DNA of 64,000 nt from positions 78,731 to 142,730 of the forward strand of contig NZ_WOEY01000159.1 in assembly GCF_013177695.1 (NCBI RefSeq). Reading direction: 5' to 3'. Position numbers and translations under genes: made by a program. Below the pieces are notes generated by a model. That model worked only from the letters and a program-made list of their open reading frames with translations, did no database searches and was not told where the DNA came from. This document shows, piece by piece, positions 1 to 9,077 of this stretch (position 1 is the first letter of the stretch; every line of letters begins with the position of its first letter). This stretch comes from Paraburkholderia solitsugae. Lineage in GTDB: Bacteria > Pseudomonadota > Gammaproteobacteria > Burkholderiales > Burkholderiaceae.

Positions 1-213
1 GTCGGCATCCGCCGTCGAATCAGGAGCACGCCCCGTGGCCGAGGCCGCGTCAGGTTCGGCGCCCGCAGGCAAATCCGGCGCGCGCACTTTGATCTCATAG
101 CCGCACAGCATGCCGTCCCGATTCAGAATCGGCTGACGCGCAAAGCTGGCATTCAGTTGCGCATCGTCCGCAGCACCCGTCTGGCTCGGATTCTCGATTG
201 CGATGGTGGTCAT
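1..213 (-). CDS. EAL/HDOD-type signalling protein, N-terminal fragment
   Basis: Only the first 71 codons are in the window; the gene runs off the left edge. The ATG at 213 has a G-rich ribosome site (GGGGGAG) just upstream. About 20 residues in, the protein reads FARQPILNRDGMLCGYEIKVR-like, which matches the conserved opening of bacterial EAL-HDOD proteins (usual pattern ARQPI-D-x-x-x-x-x-GYELLFR). This is followed by an Ala/Pro/Asp-rich stretch that is unusual for the family and may be a linker insertion. Such proteins usually link cyclic-di-GMP type signalling folds to a metal-dependent HDOD domain, but neither domain core is visible here. The assignment rests on the short motif alone. Confidence 0.55.
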   Translation of the reverse strand, partial: MTTIAIENPSQTGAADDAQLNASFARQPILNRDGMLCGYEIKVRAPDLPAGAEPDAASATGRAPDSTADAD

Positions 214-480
214 TCTGCTCCCCCGCTAAGCGCCGCCCTGGCGCTTCCTGCTGTATTTTGGTTTTTGCTGCACCAATCGCGCACATCCAAGCCCTGAGGC
301 CCTTGGCGCGTGCGGTGTGCCCGGCGATTTTAGCGCAGGCCGATGCGTGCGGACATGTCAACGCCGCAATATCTCGAAATAATTGGTGACCAGTCTCGCT
401 GAAGACAAGGAAAGAATCGACGATACTCTTGTGCAGTGCAGAAGCGTTCCACCACCGACCTTTAACCACCAAGGAAAATC

Positions 481-1239
481 ATGGACGTCAAAAGCGTGCT
501 GTCAAATGCCTTCGCGATGCCGATCACGAGCCCGGCGTTTCCGATGGGCCCGTATCGTTTCATCGACCGGGAATTCCTGATCATCACCTACCGCACCGAT
601 CCCGACAAACTGCGCGCCGTGGTACCCGAGCCGCTGCAGATCGGCGAGCCGCTCGTGCATTACGAATTCATTCGCATGCCGGATTCGACCGGCTTCGGCG
701 ACTACACGGAAAGCGGCCAGGTGATTCCGGTGTCGTACAACGGTGTCGCGGGTGGCTACACGCTGGCCATGTATCTGGACGACCATCCGCCGATCGCCGG
801 CGGCCGCGAACTGTGGGGTTTTCCGAAGAAGCTCGCCAAGCCGGTGCTCGAAGTGCACACGGACACACTCGTCGGCACGCTCGATTACGGCCCAGTGCGG
901 ATCGCCACCGGCACGATGGGCTACAAGCATCGGCAACTGGATCTCGCGCAGCAGCAGAAACGCCTGGAAACGCCGAACTTCCTGCTCAAGGTGATTCCGC
1001 ACGTGGACGGCACGCCGCGCATTTGCGAACTGGTGCGCTACTACCTGCAGGACATCACGCTTAAAGGTGCATGGACGGGTCCCGCCTCGCTCGAACTGGC
1101 ACACCATGCGCTAGCGCCGGTCGCCGAATTGCCGGTGCTCGAAATCGTCGAGGCACGGCATCTGATGGCCGATCTGACGCTCGGGCTCGGTGAGGTGGTG
1201 TTCGATTATCTCGATCAGCCCGAGGCCAACGTTCGCTGA
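481..1239 (+). CDS. adc: Acetoacetate decarboxylase
   Basis: A 252-residue protein, normal length for acetoacetate decarboxylase, which converts acetoacetate to acetone and CO2. The family signature ELWGFPKKLA lies at residues 110-119. Its two lysines (116 and 117) fit the Schiff-base lysine and the neighbouring lysine that lowers its pKa in the clostridial enzyme. The ATG follows an AAGGA ribosome site. The gene stands alone, converging on the amino-acid binding protein at 1404-2198, with a shared terminator hairpin between them. In Burkholderia-type bacteria Adc is often tied to polyhydroxybutyrate and ketone-body turnover; that role is inferred from the family, not from neighbours here. 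Confidence 0.93.
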   Translation: MDVKSVLSNAFAMPITSPAFPMGPYRFIDREFLIITYRTDPDKLRAVVPEPLQIGEPLVHYEFIRMPDSTGFGDYTESGQVIPVSYNGVAGGYTLAMYLDDHPPIAGGRELWGFPKKLAKPVLEVHTDTLVGTLDYGPVRIATGTMGYKHRQLDLAQQQKRLETPNFLLKVIPHVDGTPRICELVRYYLQDITLKGAWTGPASLELAHHALAPVAELPVLEIVEARHLMADLTLGLGEVVFDYLDQPEANVR

Positions 1240-1337
1240 TCGACTGTCGTGATGCAACGTGCATGAAGCGCGCGAAGCGCATAAAGCAATGCGCCAGACA
1301 CGCGTCAGTCAGATGACGCTTCAAGCGCCGCCCAAAA

Positions 1338-1369
1338 ATGCAAACGGCCGCATCAGCGGCCGTTTGCAT
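1338..1369. terminator. Intrinsic terminator between adc and the binding-protein gene
   Basis: A perfect 14-bp stem (ATGCAAACGGCCGC) with the 4-nt loop ATCA. On the minus strand the stem is followed by TTTTT, so it is a strong terminator for the binding-protein gene ending at 1404. It may also stop adc transcripts from the other side. Confidence 0.85.
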
Positions 1370-1403
1370 CAAGCAAAACCAATCAGGCAAGACACACAAC
1401 GCC

Positions 1404-2198
1404 TTACTTCAACACGACCTTCACGTCGAAGTACTTCGCGGCGAAGCGGTCGATCGTGCCGTCGGCCTTCAGTTCCTTGAGTGCCTGATTCACCGCGTCC
1501 TTCAACGCCTTGTCGCCCTTGCGGATGCCGAAGCCCACGCCCGCGCCGAGCAGCTTCTCGTCGCTGACGGCCGGACCGGCGAAGTCGAAGCCTGCGCCTT
1601 GCGGCTTCTTCAGAAAGCCCTTCGAGGCCGCTTCCGCGTCCTGGAACGCGGCGTCCAGACGGCCCGATGCCAGGTCGGCATAGATCTGGTCCTGCGTCTG
1701 ATACGGCACGACGTCGACGCCAGCCGGCGCCCAGCGCGCCTTCGCGTACGTTTCCTGAATCGTGCCTTGCAGCACGCCGACGTGCTTACCCTTGAGCGAG
1801 GCCGCCGTAGGCAGCAGACCGCTGCCCTTCTTCGCGATCATCTGATTCGGGATCGTATAGATCGGATCGGTGAAGTCGATGGCCTGGCGGCGCTGTTCCG
1901 TGATCGTCATATCCGAGTTGATCGCGTTGAACTTGCGCGCTTCCAACGCCGGAATCAGGCCGTCGAACGAATTCTCGACCCACACGCATTTTGCCTTCAG
2001 CTTTGCACACACGGCATTGCCGATGTCGATATCGAAACCTTGCAGATCGCCCGACGGCGACTTCGATTCGAACGGCGCATACGACGCCTCGACGCCAAAG
2101 CGCACTTCCTTGATATCTGCTGCCGTTGCCGTGCCTGCCGTTACCGTTGCCGCCGCGAACAGCGCGAGCGCGGCCATGTTTCGCCAATTCATCTTCAT
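1404..2198 (-). CDS. Basic amino-acid ABC transporter periplasmic binding protein (HisJ/ArgT type)
   Basis: A 264-residue member of the HisJ/ArgT/AotJ family of periplasmic binding proteins. Residues 1-26 are a Sec signal peptide ending at about ATA|ADIKEV. The mature protein begins with VRFGVEASYAPFESKSP and has the GFDIDIGNAVCAKL motif typical of lysine/arginine/ornithine/histidine binders. The start at 2198 is supported by an AGAGGA ribosome site. Longer in-frame starts exist but would put charged residues before the signal peptide. The probable partner permeases and ATPase (HisQMP type, 12631-14923) lie more than 10 kb away, beyond the arginine catabolic genes. It most likely delivers arginine or ornithine to them; this pairing is inference. 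Confidence 0.9.
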   Translation of the reverse strand: MKMNWRNMAALALFAAATVTAGTATAADIKEVRFGVEASYAPFESKSPSGDLQGFDIDIGNAVCAKLKAKCVWVENSFDGLIPALEARKFNAINSDMTITEQRRQAIDFTDPIYTIPNQMIAKKGSGLLPTAASLKGKHVGVLQGTIQETYAKARWAPAGVDVVPYQTQDQIYADLASGRLDAAFQDAEAASKGFLKKPQGAGFDFAGPAVSDEKLLGAGVGFGIRKGDKALKDAVNQALKELKADGTIDRFAAKYFDVKVVLK

Positions 2199-2455
2199 TA
2201 CGGGTGTTCCTCTACGGTATTGAATAAGACGGAGCCGAATCCGGGCCAGCATGATTGCGGCGCCAAAAATACGATTCAAACTCGTGCGGCCGGTGTGGTG
2301 CAGCGCAACAGCCGCGAGGGCGGGATTGTACAGGCTTCGAATCGCGGCCCTGTGGGCGCCCCTTTGCCCGGCTCGTTTGGCGAGCCGGGTAACGCCCGCT
2401 TAAAGGTGCAACTTCCTGTCGCGCTCAGGCAAGCCGGCACGCGCTCTGATGCACG

Positions 2456-3364
2456 TTAGACCGCGCCGTCGCTAGCCGCGAAATCGCTGCCGAGCCGCTG
2501 CGACAAATGCGTGTAAACCGCCGCGACATGCGGCAGATGACGCGACTCCGGATGCGCCAGCACCCAGACCTGCGATTCGGCTTCGTCGAGCGGTGGAGTT
2601 AATTGCACGAGATCGTCGCGGCCGCGCGCGAGGAAAGTCGGCAAGATGCCGACGCCGAAACCGCGCGCCACCAACTCGAACACCGCCATCACACTATTGG
2701 TCTTGTATCGCGGCTCGACTGTCGGGCAATGGCGCTTGCGCCACAGAACCGAAGGATGATCGCCGAGCGAACTGTCCGGCGCCGCCCAATCGCAGCGCGA
2801 CAGCGCATCGGCATCGCTCGCCTGGATACCGCTCCCCTTCGCGGCAAACACGGCGATACGCAGCGGGCCGACATGTTTGCCGACCAGATGATCCGGTGCA
2901 CGTCGCGTGGCGCGCACTGCGATATCGGCATCGCGTTTGGTCAGGCTCGCGAGGCTGTTGGTGGCGGTCAATTCGAACGACAACGCCGGATGCAGTGCCG
3001 CGAAATCATGCAGCGCGGGCAGCAAGAGGCCGTAGAGGACGGTATCGGTGGTCGTCACGTGAACACTGCCGCTGACGCGGTCACTGCTCGCCTGTACGGT
3101 GGAGCGCGCCGCCGCCAATTCGCTTTCGATGCGCTCGGCGTGGCGCGCCAGATGCGCGCCGAGCGGGGTCGCGCGATAACCGCTGCGCGAACGCTCGAAC
3201 AAACGCTGCCCGAGCCCGCGTTCGATCCGCTGCACGGAGCGAAAAATCGTCGAGGCGTCGATACCCAGGCGCTGCGCGGCTTCCGCCAGCGTGCCGGCGC
3301 GCACCAGCGCAAGAATGGTCTGGGTATCCGCCGAAGTCCGTTCGTATTGCGTTTTTGCACGCAT
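2456..3364 (-). CDS. LysR-family transcriptional regulator
   Basis: A 302-residue LysR regulator. Its N-terminal winged helix-turn-helix covers residues 15-75 (GTLAEAAQRLGIDASTIFRSVQRIE), followed by a long linker helix and a substrate-binding domain. It is divergent from the glutathione S-transferase gene that starts 126 bp away, the usual LysR target arrangement, so it probably controls that gene and itself. The inducer cannot be read from the sequence. Confidence 0.9.
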   Translation of the reverse strand: MRAKTQYERTSADTQTILALVRAGTLAEAAQRLGIDASTIFRSVQRIERGLGQRLFERSRSGYRATPLGAHLARHAERIESELAAARSTVQASSDRVSGSVHVTTTDTVLYGLLLPALHDFAALHPALSFELTATNSLASLTKRDADIAVRATRRAPDHLVGKHVGPLRIAVFAAKGSGIQASDADALSRCDWAAPDSSLGDHPSVLWRKRHCPTVEPRYKTNSVMAVFELVARGFGVGILPTFLARGRDDLVQLTPPLDEAESQVWVLAHPESRHLPHVAAVYTHLSQRLGSDFAASDGAV

Positions 3365-3490
3365 GGTTTGGCAAGCCGCCTGTTTATTCTGAATGCGATC
3401 CGGGCTACTTTTACCACATCGACTTGTCGGCCGACGAGCCTTGCCACCGGCACCTGCCGGGACTTCACTCTCGTTTATAGCGGTGACACA

Positions 3491-4120
3491 ATGAAACTCT
3501 ATTACTCACCGGGCGCCTGCTCGCTGGCTGTTCACATTGCATTGCGCGAAGCCGGGCTCGACTTCGAAACCGTCAAGGTCAATCTGCAAACGCACAAGCT
3601 CGCCAACGGCGACGATTACTATGCGATCTCGCCGCGCGGCTATGTGCCGCTCGTCGAATTCGACGACGGCTCACGCCACACCGAAGGCGCGGCGCTGCTG
3701 CAGTACCTCGCCGATCTTGCGCCGGAGCGCGCCCTGTTACCGCCCGCCGGAACGCCGCAACGGCTCGAAGCGGTCGCATGGCTTACCTATATCAGTACGG
3801 AATTGCACAAGACCTTCAGCCCGTGGCTCTGGCACCAGGAGATCGCCGAATCGACGAAGCTCGAATGCCGAACGAAACTCGCCGCGCGCTTCAGCGAACT
3901 CGAGGACGTGCTCACATCGCGCGACTATCTCGGTGAACAGTACTCAGTCGCCGATGCGTACGCGTTCACGGTGTTGAGTTGGGCGCGGATGATGTCGGTG
4001 GATCTGAGCCCGTATCCGCACCTCAGTGCGTATCTGGCGCGCGTGGCAGCACGGCCGAAGGTGCGTGAGGCGATGGTGGCGGAAGGACTGGTCAGAGAGA
4101 ACGCGGCACAAGCAGCGTAA
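3491..4120 (+). CDS. Glutathione S-transferase
   Basis: A 209-residue cytosolic glutathione S-transferase. The N-terminal thioredoxin-fold domain opens with MKLYYSPGACSLAVHIALRE and holds the glutathione-contacting pieces YVPLVEF and a TEGAALLQYLAD loop. The C-terminal all-helical domain begins near residue 85. The PGACS stretch near residue 10 is typical of the beta-class/GstA bacterial enzymes, which use a Ser/Cys there. The ATG at 3491 was chosen because upstream in-frame sequence is antisense to the LysR gene and gives no family match. It probably conjugates glutathione to electrophiles in the cytoplasm; the substrate is unknown. The divergent LysR gene likely regulates it. Confidence 0.92.
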   Translation: MKLYYSPGACSLAVHIALREAGLDFETVKVNLQTHKLANGDDYYAISPRGYVPLVEFDDGSRHTEGAALLQYLADLAPERALLPPAGTPQRLEAVAWLTYISTELHKTFSPWLWHQEIAESTKLECRTKLAARFSELEDVLTSRDYLGEQYSVADAYAFTVLSWARMMSVDLSPYPHLSAYLARVAARPKVREAMVAEGLVRENAAQAA

Positions 4121-4135
4121 GCGGTAGGGTATGAG

Positions 4136-4161
4136 ACGTTGCGCGCAAAGGCGCGCAACGT
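4136..4161. terminator. Hairpin terminator between gst and astE
   Basis: A perfect 11-bp stem (ACGTTGCGCGC) with loop AAAG sits between two converging genes, the gst stop at 4120 and the astE stop at 4182. The T-run is short, so termination may be partial or bidirectional. Confidence 0.65.
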
Positions 4162-4181
4162 TCTGCTCTGCAACGACGCGA

Positions 4182-5240
4182 CTAAACGAGACTGGACAGC
4201 GTGTCCTGCGTCGTCTCGACCACCAGCAAACCAGCGCGCAAGCCAGGCTTGACCGTTGCGTTCGGGAACACGAGGCGTTCCTCATCGTGACGCACGGTGT
4301 AGCGATACTCGCCATCGCGTGCGAGCACGGTGTCCTTCACGAAGGGCGTGAAATTCGGCACATCTGCGGCAACCAGCAATTCGAATGCGTCGCTTTGCTT
4401 CGTGAGCTGGTCGATCACGGTGAACACGCGCGGCATCGCCGTGGGCACGTCGCCGTTCTTTGTACCGGCCAGCAGATGACGCAGTGCGACGTCCGCGCTG
4501 GCGAAGCGCGTCAGATCGTTCTGACCGAACGGGCGTACCTTGCCGAGTTCGAGGGTGCACGCTTCGGCGCCACATGCCTGCGCGGTAAAGTGCGAGTACG
4601 TGTTGCCCTTGGTGGTGTGCAGCAGGACCGCGCTAATGCGCGCGTCACCGAGCCACTCGAACATTGCGCGCGAAAACGGCTTGCCGGTATGCGGCAACAA
4701 GGCGAATTGCTCGAAAGCCGAGGGGCGGATCGCCGTGTGCATGTCGACGTGCCAACGGGCGCCGGGCGCTTGCGATGCAGCGGCAAAGAACAGCATTGCC
4801 GCACGCTCCAATGCCGCCGCACGTGGCGCTTCGTGGCTGTGCGGCACTTGAGTATGACGGCCGCTGAAGAGGCGGTTCAGATCGTCGTCGCGATAGCGGC
4901 ACGCGTCACGCATTGCATCGACGTTGCCGAGAATCACCAGCAAGCGGCACGTCAGCGCGGCATCGCCTTGCGCGATATCGCGCACCAGATACGACAGCAG
5001 TTCAATTGGCGCGGTTTCATCGCCATGCACGCCGGCAGAGACGAGCACACTGCGGGTGCCTTCATCCCGCACCGCGGGCTCCATGAGCAGCACGCCATCA
5101 TCGAGCCACGACCAACGCACGCCGCTGTTGGCACACACACCCTGCGTTTCCTGCGTGCCAGGCTGCGTCCCCGCCAGGGTGTACGCAAGAAAATCGTCGA
5201 GCATCGAAACCGGCATGCCGTGCTCAGCGTTGGAAGTCAT
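4182..5240 (-). CDS. astE: Succinylglutamate desuccinylase
   Basis: This enzyme does the last step of the arginine succinyltransferase pathway, hydrolysing N-succinylglutamate to glutamate and succinate. It is 352 residues long, slightly above the usual 320-330. The zinc-carboxypeptidase-like fold shows the metal motif SAGVHGDETAPIELL and the later WHVDMHTAIRPS histidine. The ATG at 5240 overlaps the 3' end of astB by 17 bp, consistent with coupled translation. A second ATG at 5216 is possible and neither has a strong ribosome site. It is the last gene of the arginine operon and is closed by the hairpin at 4136-4161. Confidence 0.92.
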   Translation of the reverse strand: MTSNAEHGMPVSMLDDFLAYTLAGTQPGTQETQGVCANSGVRWSWLDDGVLLMEPAVRDEGTRSVLVSAGVHGDETAPIELLSYLVRDIAQGDAALTCRLLVILGNVDAMRDACRYRDDDLNRLFSGRHTQVPHSHEAPRAAALERAAMLFFAAASQAPGARWHVDMHTAIRPSAFEQFALLPHTGKPFSRAMFEWLGDARISAVLLHTTKGNTYSHFTAQACGAEACTLELGKVRPFGQNDLTRFASADVALRHLLAGTKNGDVPTAMPRVFTVIDQLTKQSDAFELLVAADVPNFTPFVKDTVLARDGEYRYTVRHDEERLVFPNATVKPGLRAGLLVVETTQDTLSSLV

Positions 5241-6564
5241 ACAGCGAGCCCACACCGAGAATCTGCGTCAGTTCATCGAGTGCGGTGCGCGACTCGGCGA
5301 GCAGTTGCGGATCGGTCAGATCGGACGGAGCAAGACGATCGCGATAGTGCTTTTCGATCCACGTATCGAGGCGACCGAACAGCGTGTCGTTGATCCACAC
5401 GCCTGGCGTCACCGCTGCGCGCTCCGCATCGTTCAACACTACACGCAGACGCAAACACGCCGGACCGCCGCCGTTCTTCATGCTTTCGCGCAGATCGAAG
5501 ACGAGCACGTCGTCGATCGGACCGGTGTGCGAGGTCAGATCGTCCAGATAGGCGCCCACGCGCTCGTTCTCGCGGCATTCCTGCGGCACGACCAGCACCT
5601 GCTTGCCGTCCGGACGCGTCAGCAACTGGCTGTTGAACAGGTACGACGTGACCGCGTCGGACACGCTCACTTGCGCGTCGGGTACTTCGATCACGCTGAA
5701 CTCGGTCTTCAGACCGGAGAGCTTCGTGCGCAGTTCGTCGTACACCGCGTTCTGTTCGACAAACGCGAGTTGATGGCAGAACAGCGTATTGCGGTTACCG
5801 ACCGCGATCACGTCGTTATGGAACACGCCCGCGTCGATCACGTCGGGGTTCTGCTGCGCGTACACGGTGGCCGCTTCTTTCAGACCGTGACGATGCGCAA
5901 CCGCGCGGCTCGCTTCGAATGTCTGACGTGCGGGAAAACGCTTCGGCTCCGGTCCGCGGCGATATTCGCTGCGGCCGTACACAAAGAATTCGACGCCATG
6001 TGTGCCGTATTCCGAGCAAAAACGCGTGTGGTTCGCCGCGCCTTCATCGCCGAGCGCGGGTGTGCCAGGCAGCGCTTCATGCACCGCGAAACGATCGGCC
6101 TCGCTGAAAATCGCGCGCAAGGTGCGGCGCGTCGATTCATGCTCGATCGCGCGATGCAGCTTGCTGCACAGATTGGCCGGCGTGAAATGCACGCGGCCGT
6201 CGTGCGTGTCGGCCGACGGACTCACCGTCGCCGCATTCGCGGTCCACATCGCCGAAGCCGAACTCGCCGCGGCCAGCAACTCGGGCGCGTCTTTAGCGAC
6301 GCGTGCGATCACCGTCGCGTCGTCGCCCGAAAAACCGAGCTCGCGCAAGAGACGCATCGAAGGACGCTCCTGCGGCGGCAACACGCCTTGATGAAAGCCG
6401 AGATCAGCCAGCTGCTTCATCTTGCGCAGGCCCTGCTTCGCGGCCGCTTTGGGGTTGGCAACCGACTTCTCGTTGTTCTGCGACGCGACGTTGCCGAACG
6501 AGAGCCCCGCGTAATTGTGGGTCGGGCCGACGAGACCGTCGAAATTGGCTTCAGTGGCTTGCAT
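5224..6564 (-). CDS. astB: N-succinylarginine dihydrolase
   Basis: A 446-residue enzyme that converts N2-succinylarginine to N2-succinylornithine, releasing two ammonia and CO2. The N-terminus FDGLVGPTHNYAGLSFGN is diagnostic of AstB. The C-terminal GGGPACLRLRV motif carries the nucleophilic cysteine at about residue 370, matching Cys365 of the E. coli enzyme. The start at 6564 has an AAGGA ribosome site. It lies 9 bp after astD in the same operon. Confidence 0.97.
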   Translation of the reverse strand: MQATEANFDGLVGPTHNYAGLSFGNVASQNNEKSVANPKAAAKQGLRKMKQLADLGFHQGVLPPQERPSMRLLRELGFSGDDATVIARVAKDAPELLAAASSASAMWTANAATVSPSADTHDGRVHFTPANLCSKLHRAIEHESTRRTLRAIFSEADRFAVHEALPGTPALGDEGAANHTRFCSEYGTHGVEFFVYGRSEYRRGPEPKRFPARQTFEASRAVAHRHGLKEAATVYAQQNPDVIDAGVFHNDVIAVGNRNTLFCHQLAFVEQNAVYDELRTKLSGLKTEFSVIEVPDAQVSVSDAVTSYLFNSQLLTRPDGKQVLVVPQECRENERVGAYLDDLTSHTGPIDDVLVFDLRESMKNGGGPACLRLRVVLNDAERAAVTPGVWINDTLFGRLDTWIEKHYRDRLAPSDLTDPQLLAESRTALDELTQILGVGSLYDFQR

Positions 6565-6573
6565 CGTCGATCC

Positions 6574-8037
6574 TTAGAATTGAAGGCCCGGCGAGACGCT
6601 CGCGGGCATTTGCAGTTGCGCGCTTTCGACGGAGGCCATCGGATACGCGCAGTAGTCGGCCGCATAGAACGCGCTCGGCCGGTGATTGCCGGAACGCCCC
6701 GGGCCACCAAACGGCGCGCCCGACGATGCACCGTTAGTCGGACGGTTCCAGTTGACGATGCCCGCGCGGATGGTGCGCTGGAAATGCGTCCACAGCGCCT
6801 CATCGTCGGCGAGCAGGCCGGCGGAGAGGCCGAACTCGGTGTCGTTGGCTTTGTCGAGCGCTTCGTCGAACGTGCCGTAGCGGATGATTTGCGCCAGCGG
6901 TCCAAAATGCTCTTCGTCCGGCAGGTCCTTCACGGCGGTCACGTCGAGAATCGCGGGCGTGACGAAGCCGAGTTTCGGATCGCGCTGCTCCATCTTCAGC
7001 AGCGCTGTCGCGCCATCGGCCAGCAGACGATCTTGTGCCGCGACCAGACGCGAAGCCGCACGCGCGGAAATCACCGCGCCCATGAACGGCTGCGGATCGG
7101 CGTTGTATTCGCCGACGCTGATGCGCGAAGTCACTTCGGTCAGACGCTCTACAAAGCGGTCACCGAACGCGTCGTTCGGTACGAAAATACGGCGCGCGCA
7201 CGTGCAACGCTGCCCTGCCGACAGAAACGCCGACTGAATCGTGTGATGCACGGCGGCGTCGACATCCGCCACCGGTCCGATCACAAGCGGATTGTTGCCG
7301 CCCATCTCCAGCGCGAGGACGATCTCAGGACGACCGCCGAATTGCTTGTGCAGCAATGTTCCGGTATCCGAACTACCCGTGAAGAACAAGCCGTCGATCT
7401 GCCGATGGTTGGCGAGCGCAATGCCCGTTTCTTTCTCGCCTTGCACGAGGTTCAGCACGCCGGCAGGCAAGCCCGCATCGCGCCAGATCTGCACAGTCAG
7501 TGCAGCCACGCCCGGCGCCAGTTCCGACGGCTTGAACACCACCGCGTTACCCGCGATCAGCGCTGGCACGATATGCCCGTTCGGCAAATGGCCCGGGAAG
7601 TTATACGGCCCGAACACCGCAACCACACCATGCGGACGATGCCGAAGCACGGCAGTGCCATCAGCCATCGGTGAACGCTTTTCGCCGGTACGCTCGTTGT
7701 AAGCCTGAATCGAAATCTCGACCTTCGCCGCCATCGACGCCGCTTCAGTGCGCGCTTCCCACAGCGGTTTGCCGGTCTCACGGCCGATCGCTTCGGCGAG
7801 CGCTTCCTTGCGTTCCGTCACGAGTGCAGCAAAACGGCGCACCACGCCGCAACGCTCGTCGAGACTCAATGCCGACCACGCCGCAAACGCACGGCGTGCA
7901 CTGCGCACGGCACGATCGACGTCGTCCGCCGACGCGCTGTTGCCTTCCCAAACCGTCGCGCCCGTACCCGGGTTGCGCGACGCGAATGCGGGTCCTGTGC
8001 CGGCGGCCCATTCGCCGTCGATGAAAAGCTCGCTCAT
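6574..8037 (-). CDS. astD: Succinylglutamate semialdehyde dehydrogenase
   Basis: A 487-residue aldehyde dehydrogenase oxidising N-succinylglutamate 5-semialdehyde to N-succinylglutamate with NAD+. Conserved residues are Asn146 (PYNF), Glu244 (LEMGGNN) and the catalytic Cys278 (SAGQRCTCARR). Start choice: the upstream stretch is antisense to the neighbour, and an AAGGA site at 8044-8048 sits properly before the ATG at 8037. The in-frame ATG at 8043 overlaps the aruG stop as ATGA but is too close to that site. It is third from last in the arginine operon. Confidence 0.96.
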   Translation of the reverse strand: MSELFIDGEWAAGTGPAFASRNPGTGATVWEGNSASADDVDRAVRSARRAFAAWSALSLDERCGVVRRFAALVTERKEALAEAIGRETGKPLWEARTEAASMAAKVEISIQAYNERTGEKRSPMADGTAVLRHRPHGVVAVFGPYNFPGHLPNGHIVPALIAGNAVVFKPSELAPGVAALTVQIWRDAGLPAGVLNLVQGEKETGIALANHRQIDGLFFTGSSDTGTLLHKQFGGRPEIVLALEMGGNNPLVIGPVADVDAAVHHTIQSAFLSAGQRCTCARRIFVPNDAFGDRFVERLTEVTSRISVGEYNADPQPFMGAVISARAASRLVAAQDRLLADGATALLKMEQRDPKLGFVTPAILDVTAVKDLPDEEHFGPLAQIIRYGTFDEALDKANDTEFGLSAGLLADDEALWTHFQRTIRAGIVNWNRPTNGASSGAPFGGPGRSGNHRPSAFYAADYCAYPMASVESAQLQMPASVSPGLQF

Positions 8038-8039
8038 GA

Positions 8040-9077
8040 TCATCCTTGTTTGTGTTTCAGCGGCAGCACCCGTACCGGGTCGCCTGCCTTGACGTCGAGT
8101 GCGGCCGCCTCGGCGGCGCTCATGCGGAACACGCCGTCTTGCGGCACGCCCGCAGCCACGCCCACGCGAAAATCGCCCAGCGACGTATTCGATACCATCG
8201 AACGCGGTGCATCCTGTGGTGCGCCCGCCGGCACATTGGCGATCTCGACCGGCACTACCACGCTTTCGCGCACGGTACGCAAGTCGGCGATATGGCATTC
8301 GAGAACCGGGCCTGCATCGAAAATATCGACGTGATTCTCGTAGCGCAGTCCCTCGGATTCGAGCATGCGGCGCGCAGGAATCGTGTCGTTATGCGTGAGG
8401 CCGACGCATTCCTGCGCGTCTTCCGGCAACAGTTCGACGTACACCGGATAACGCGGCATCAACTCGGCGAGAAACGCCCTGCGGCCGTGCGAGCTCAAAT
8501 AGTCCGCCGCATTGAAATCGATCTGATAGAAATGCGAACCGACCGCGCGCCAGAACGGCGAGGTACCTTCCGCATCGAAATGGCCGCGCAATTCCGCGCA
8601 CAGACGCTGCGGAAAGCGCTCGCGGAACTGCGCGAGGAACATGAAGCGCGAACGCGACAGCAAACCGCCGACCCCGCTCGTGCGGTAACGCGGGCTCAGG
8701 AACAGCGAACACACTTCGGCGTAACCCGTCAGGTCATGCGAAATGTTCAGCGCGCGCATGCGCGTCCAGATGCCGAGGTCCTGGCTTGCGTGCACAACCG
8801 TGCTTACGCGATAGTTGTAGAACGGTTGCTGAAGGCCGACCGAGGTTTCGATCCCGCATACGCCGGCCACGTCGCCGGTATCGGTGTCTTCCATCACGAA
8901 GAAGTAACCGGCTTCGTGCGGCTCGGCCTTGTCTTCCATCGTGCGGCGGGCACGTTCAACGCGCGCAGCGAGAGCTTCGCGATCCGGCTTGAAGGTGGTG
9001 AGACCGGGACCGGTCTCCTGCGCGAGCCGCATGAGTGCGTCCACATCGCCTCGTTGCACAACGCGAACGACGATCAT
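8040..9077 (-). CDS. aruG: Arginine N-succinyltransferase, beta subunit
   Basis: A 345-residue AstA-family acyltransferase. With the aruF product it transfers succinyl from succinyl-CoA to arginine, the first committed step of the AST pathway. N-terminal MIVVRVVQRGDVDALMRLA and the core HFDAEGTSPFWRAVGSHFY are diagnostic. Its start overlaps the aruF stop by 4 bp (ATGA), so the two subunits are translationally coupled. Enterobacteria have a single AstA; the paired form seen here is the Pseudomonas/Burkholderia arrangement, in which the enzyme is a heteromer. Confidence 0.95.
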   Translation of the reverse strand: MIVVRVVQRGDVDALMRLAQETGPGLTTFKPDREALAARVERARRTMEDKAEPHEAGYFFVMEDTDTGDVAGVCGIETSVGLQQPFYNYRVSTVVHASQDLGIWTRMRALNISHDLTGYAEVCSLFLSPRYRTSGVGGLLSRSRFMFLAQFRERFPQRLCAELRGHFDAEGTSPFWRAVGSHFYQIDFNAADYLSSHGRRAFLAELMPRYPVYVELLPEDAQECVGLTHNDTIPARRMLESEGLRYENHVDIFDAGPVLECHIADLRTVRESVVVPVEIANVPAGAPQDAPRSMVSNTSLGDFRVGVAAGVPQDGVFRMSAAEAAALDVKAGDPVRVLPLKHKQG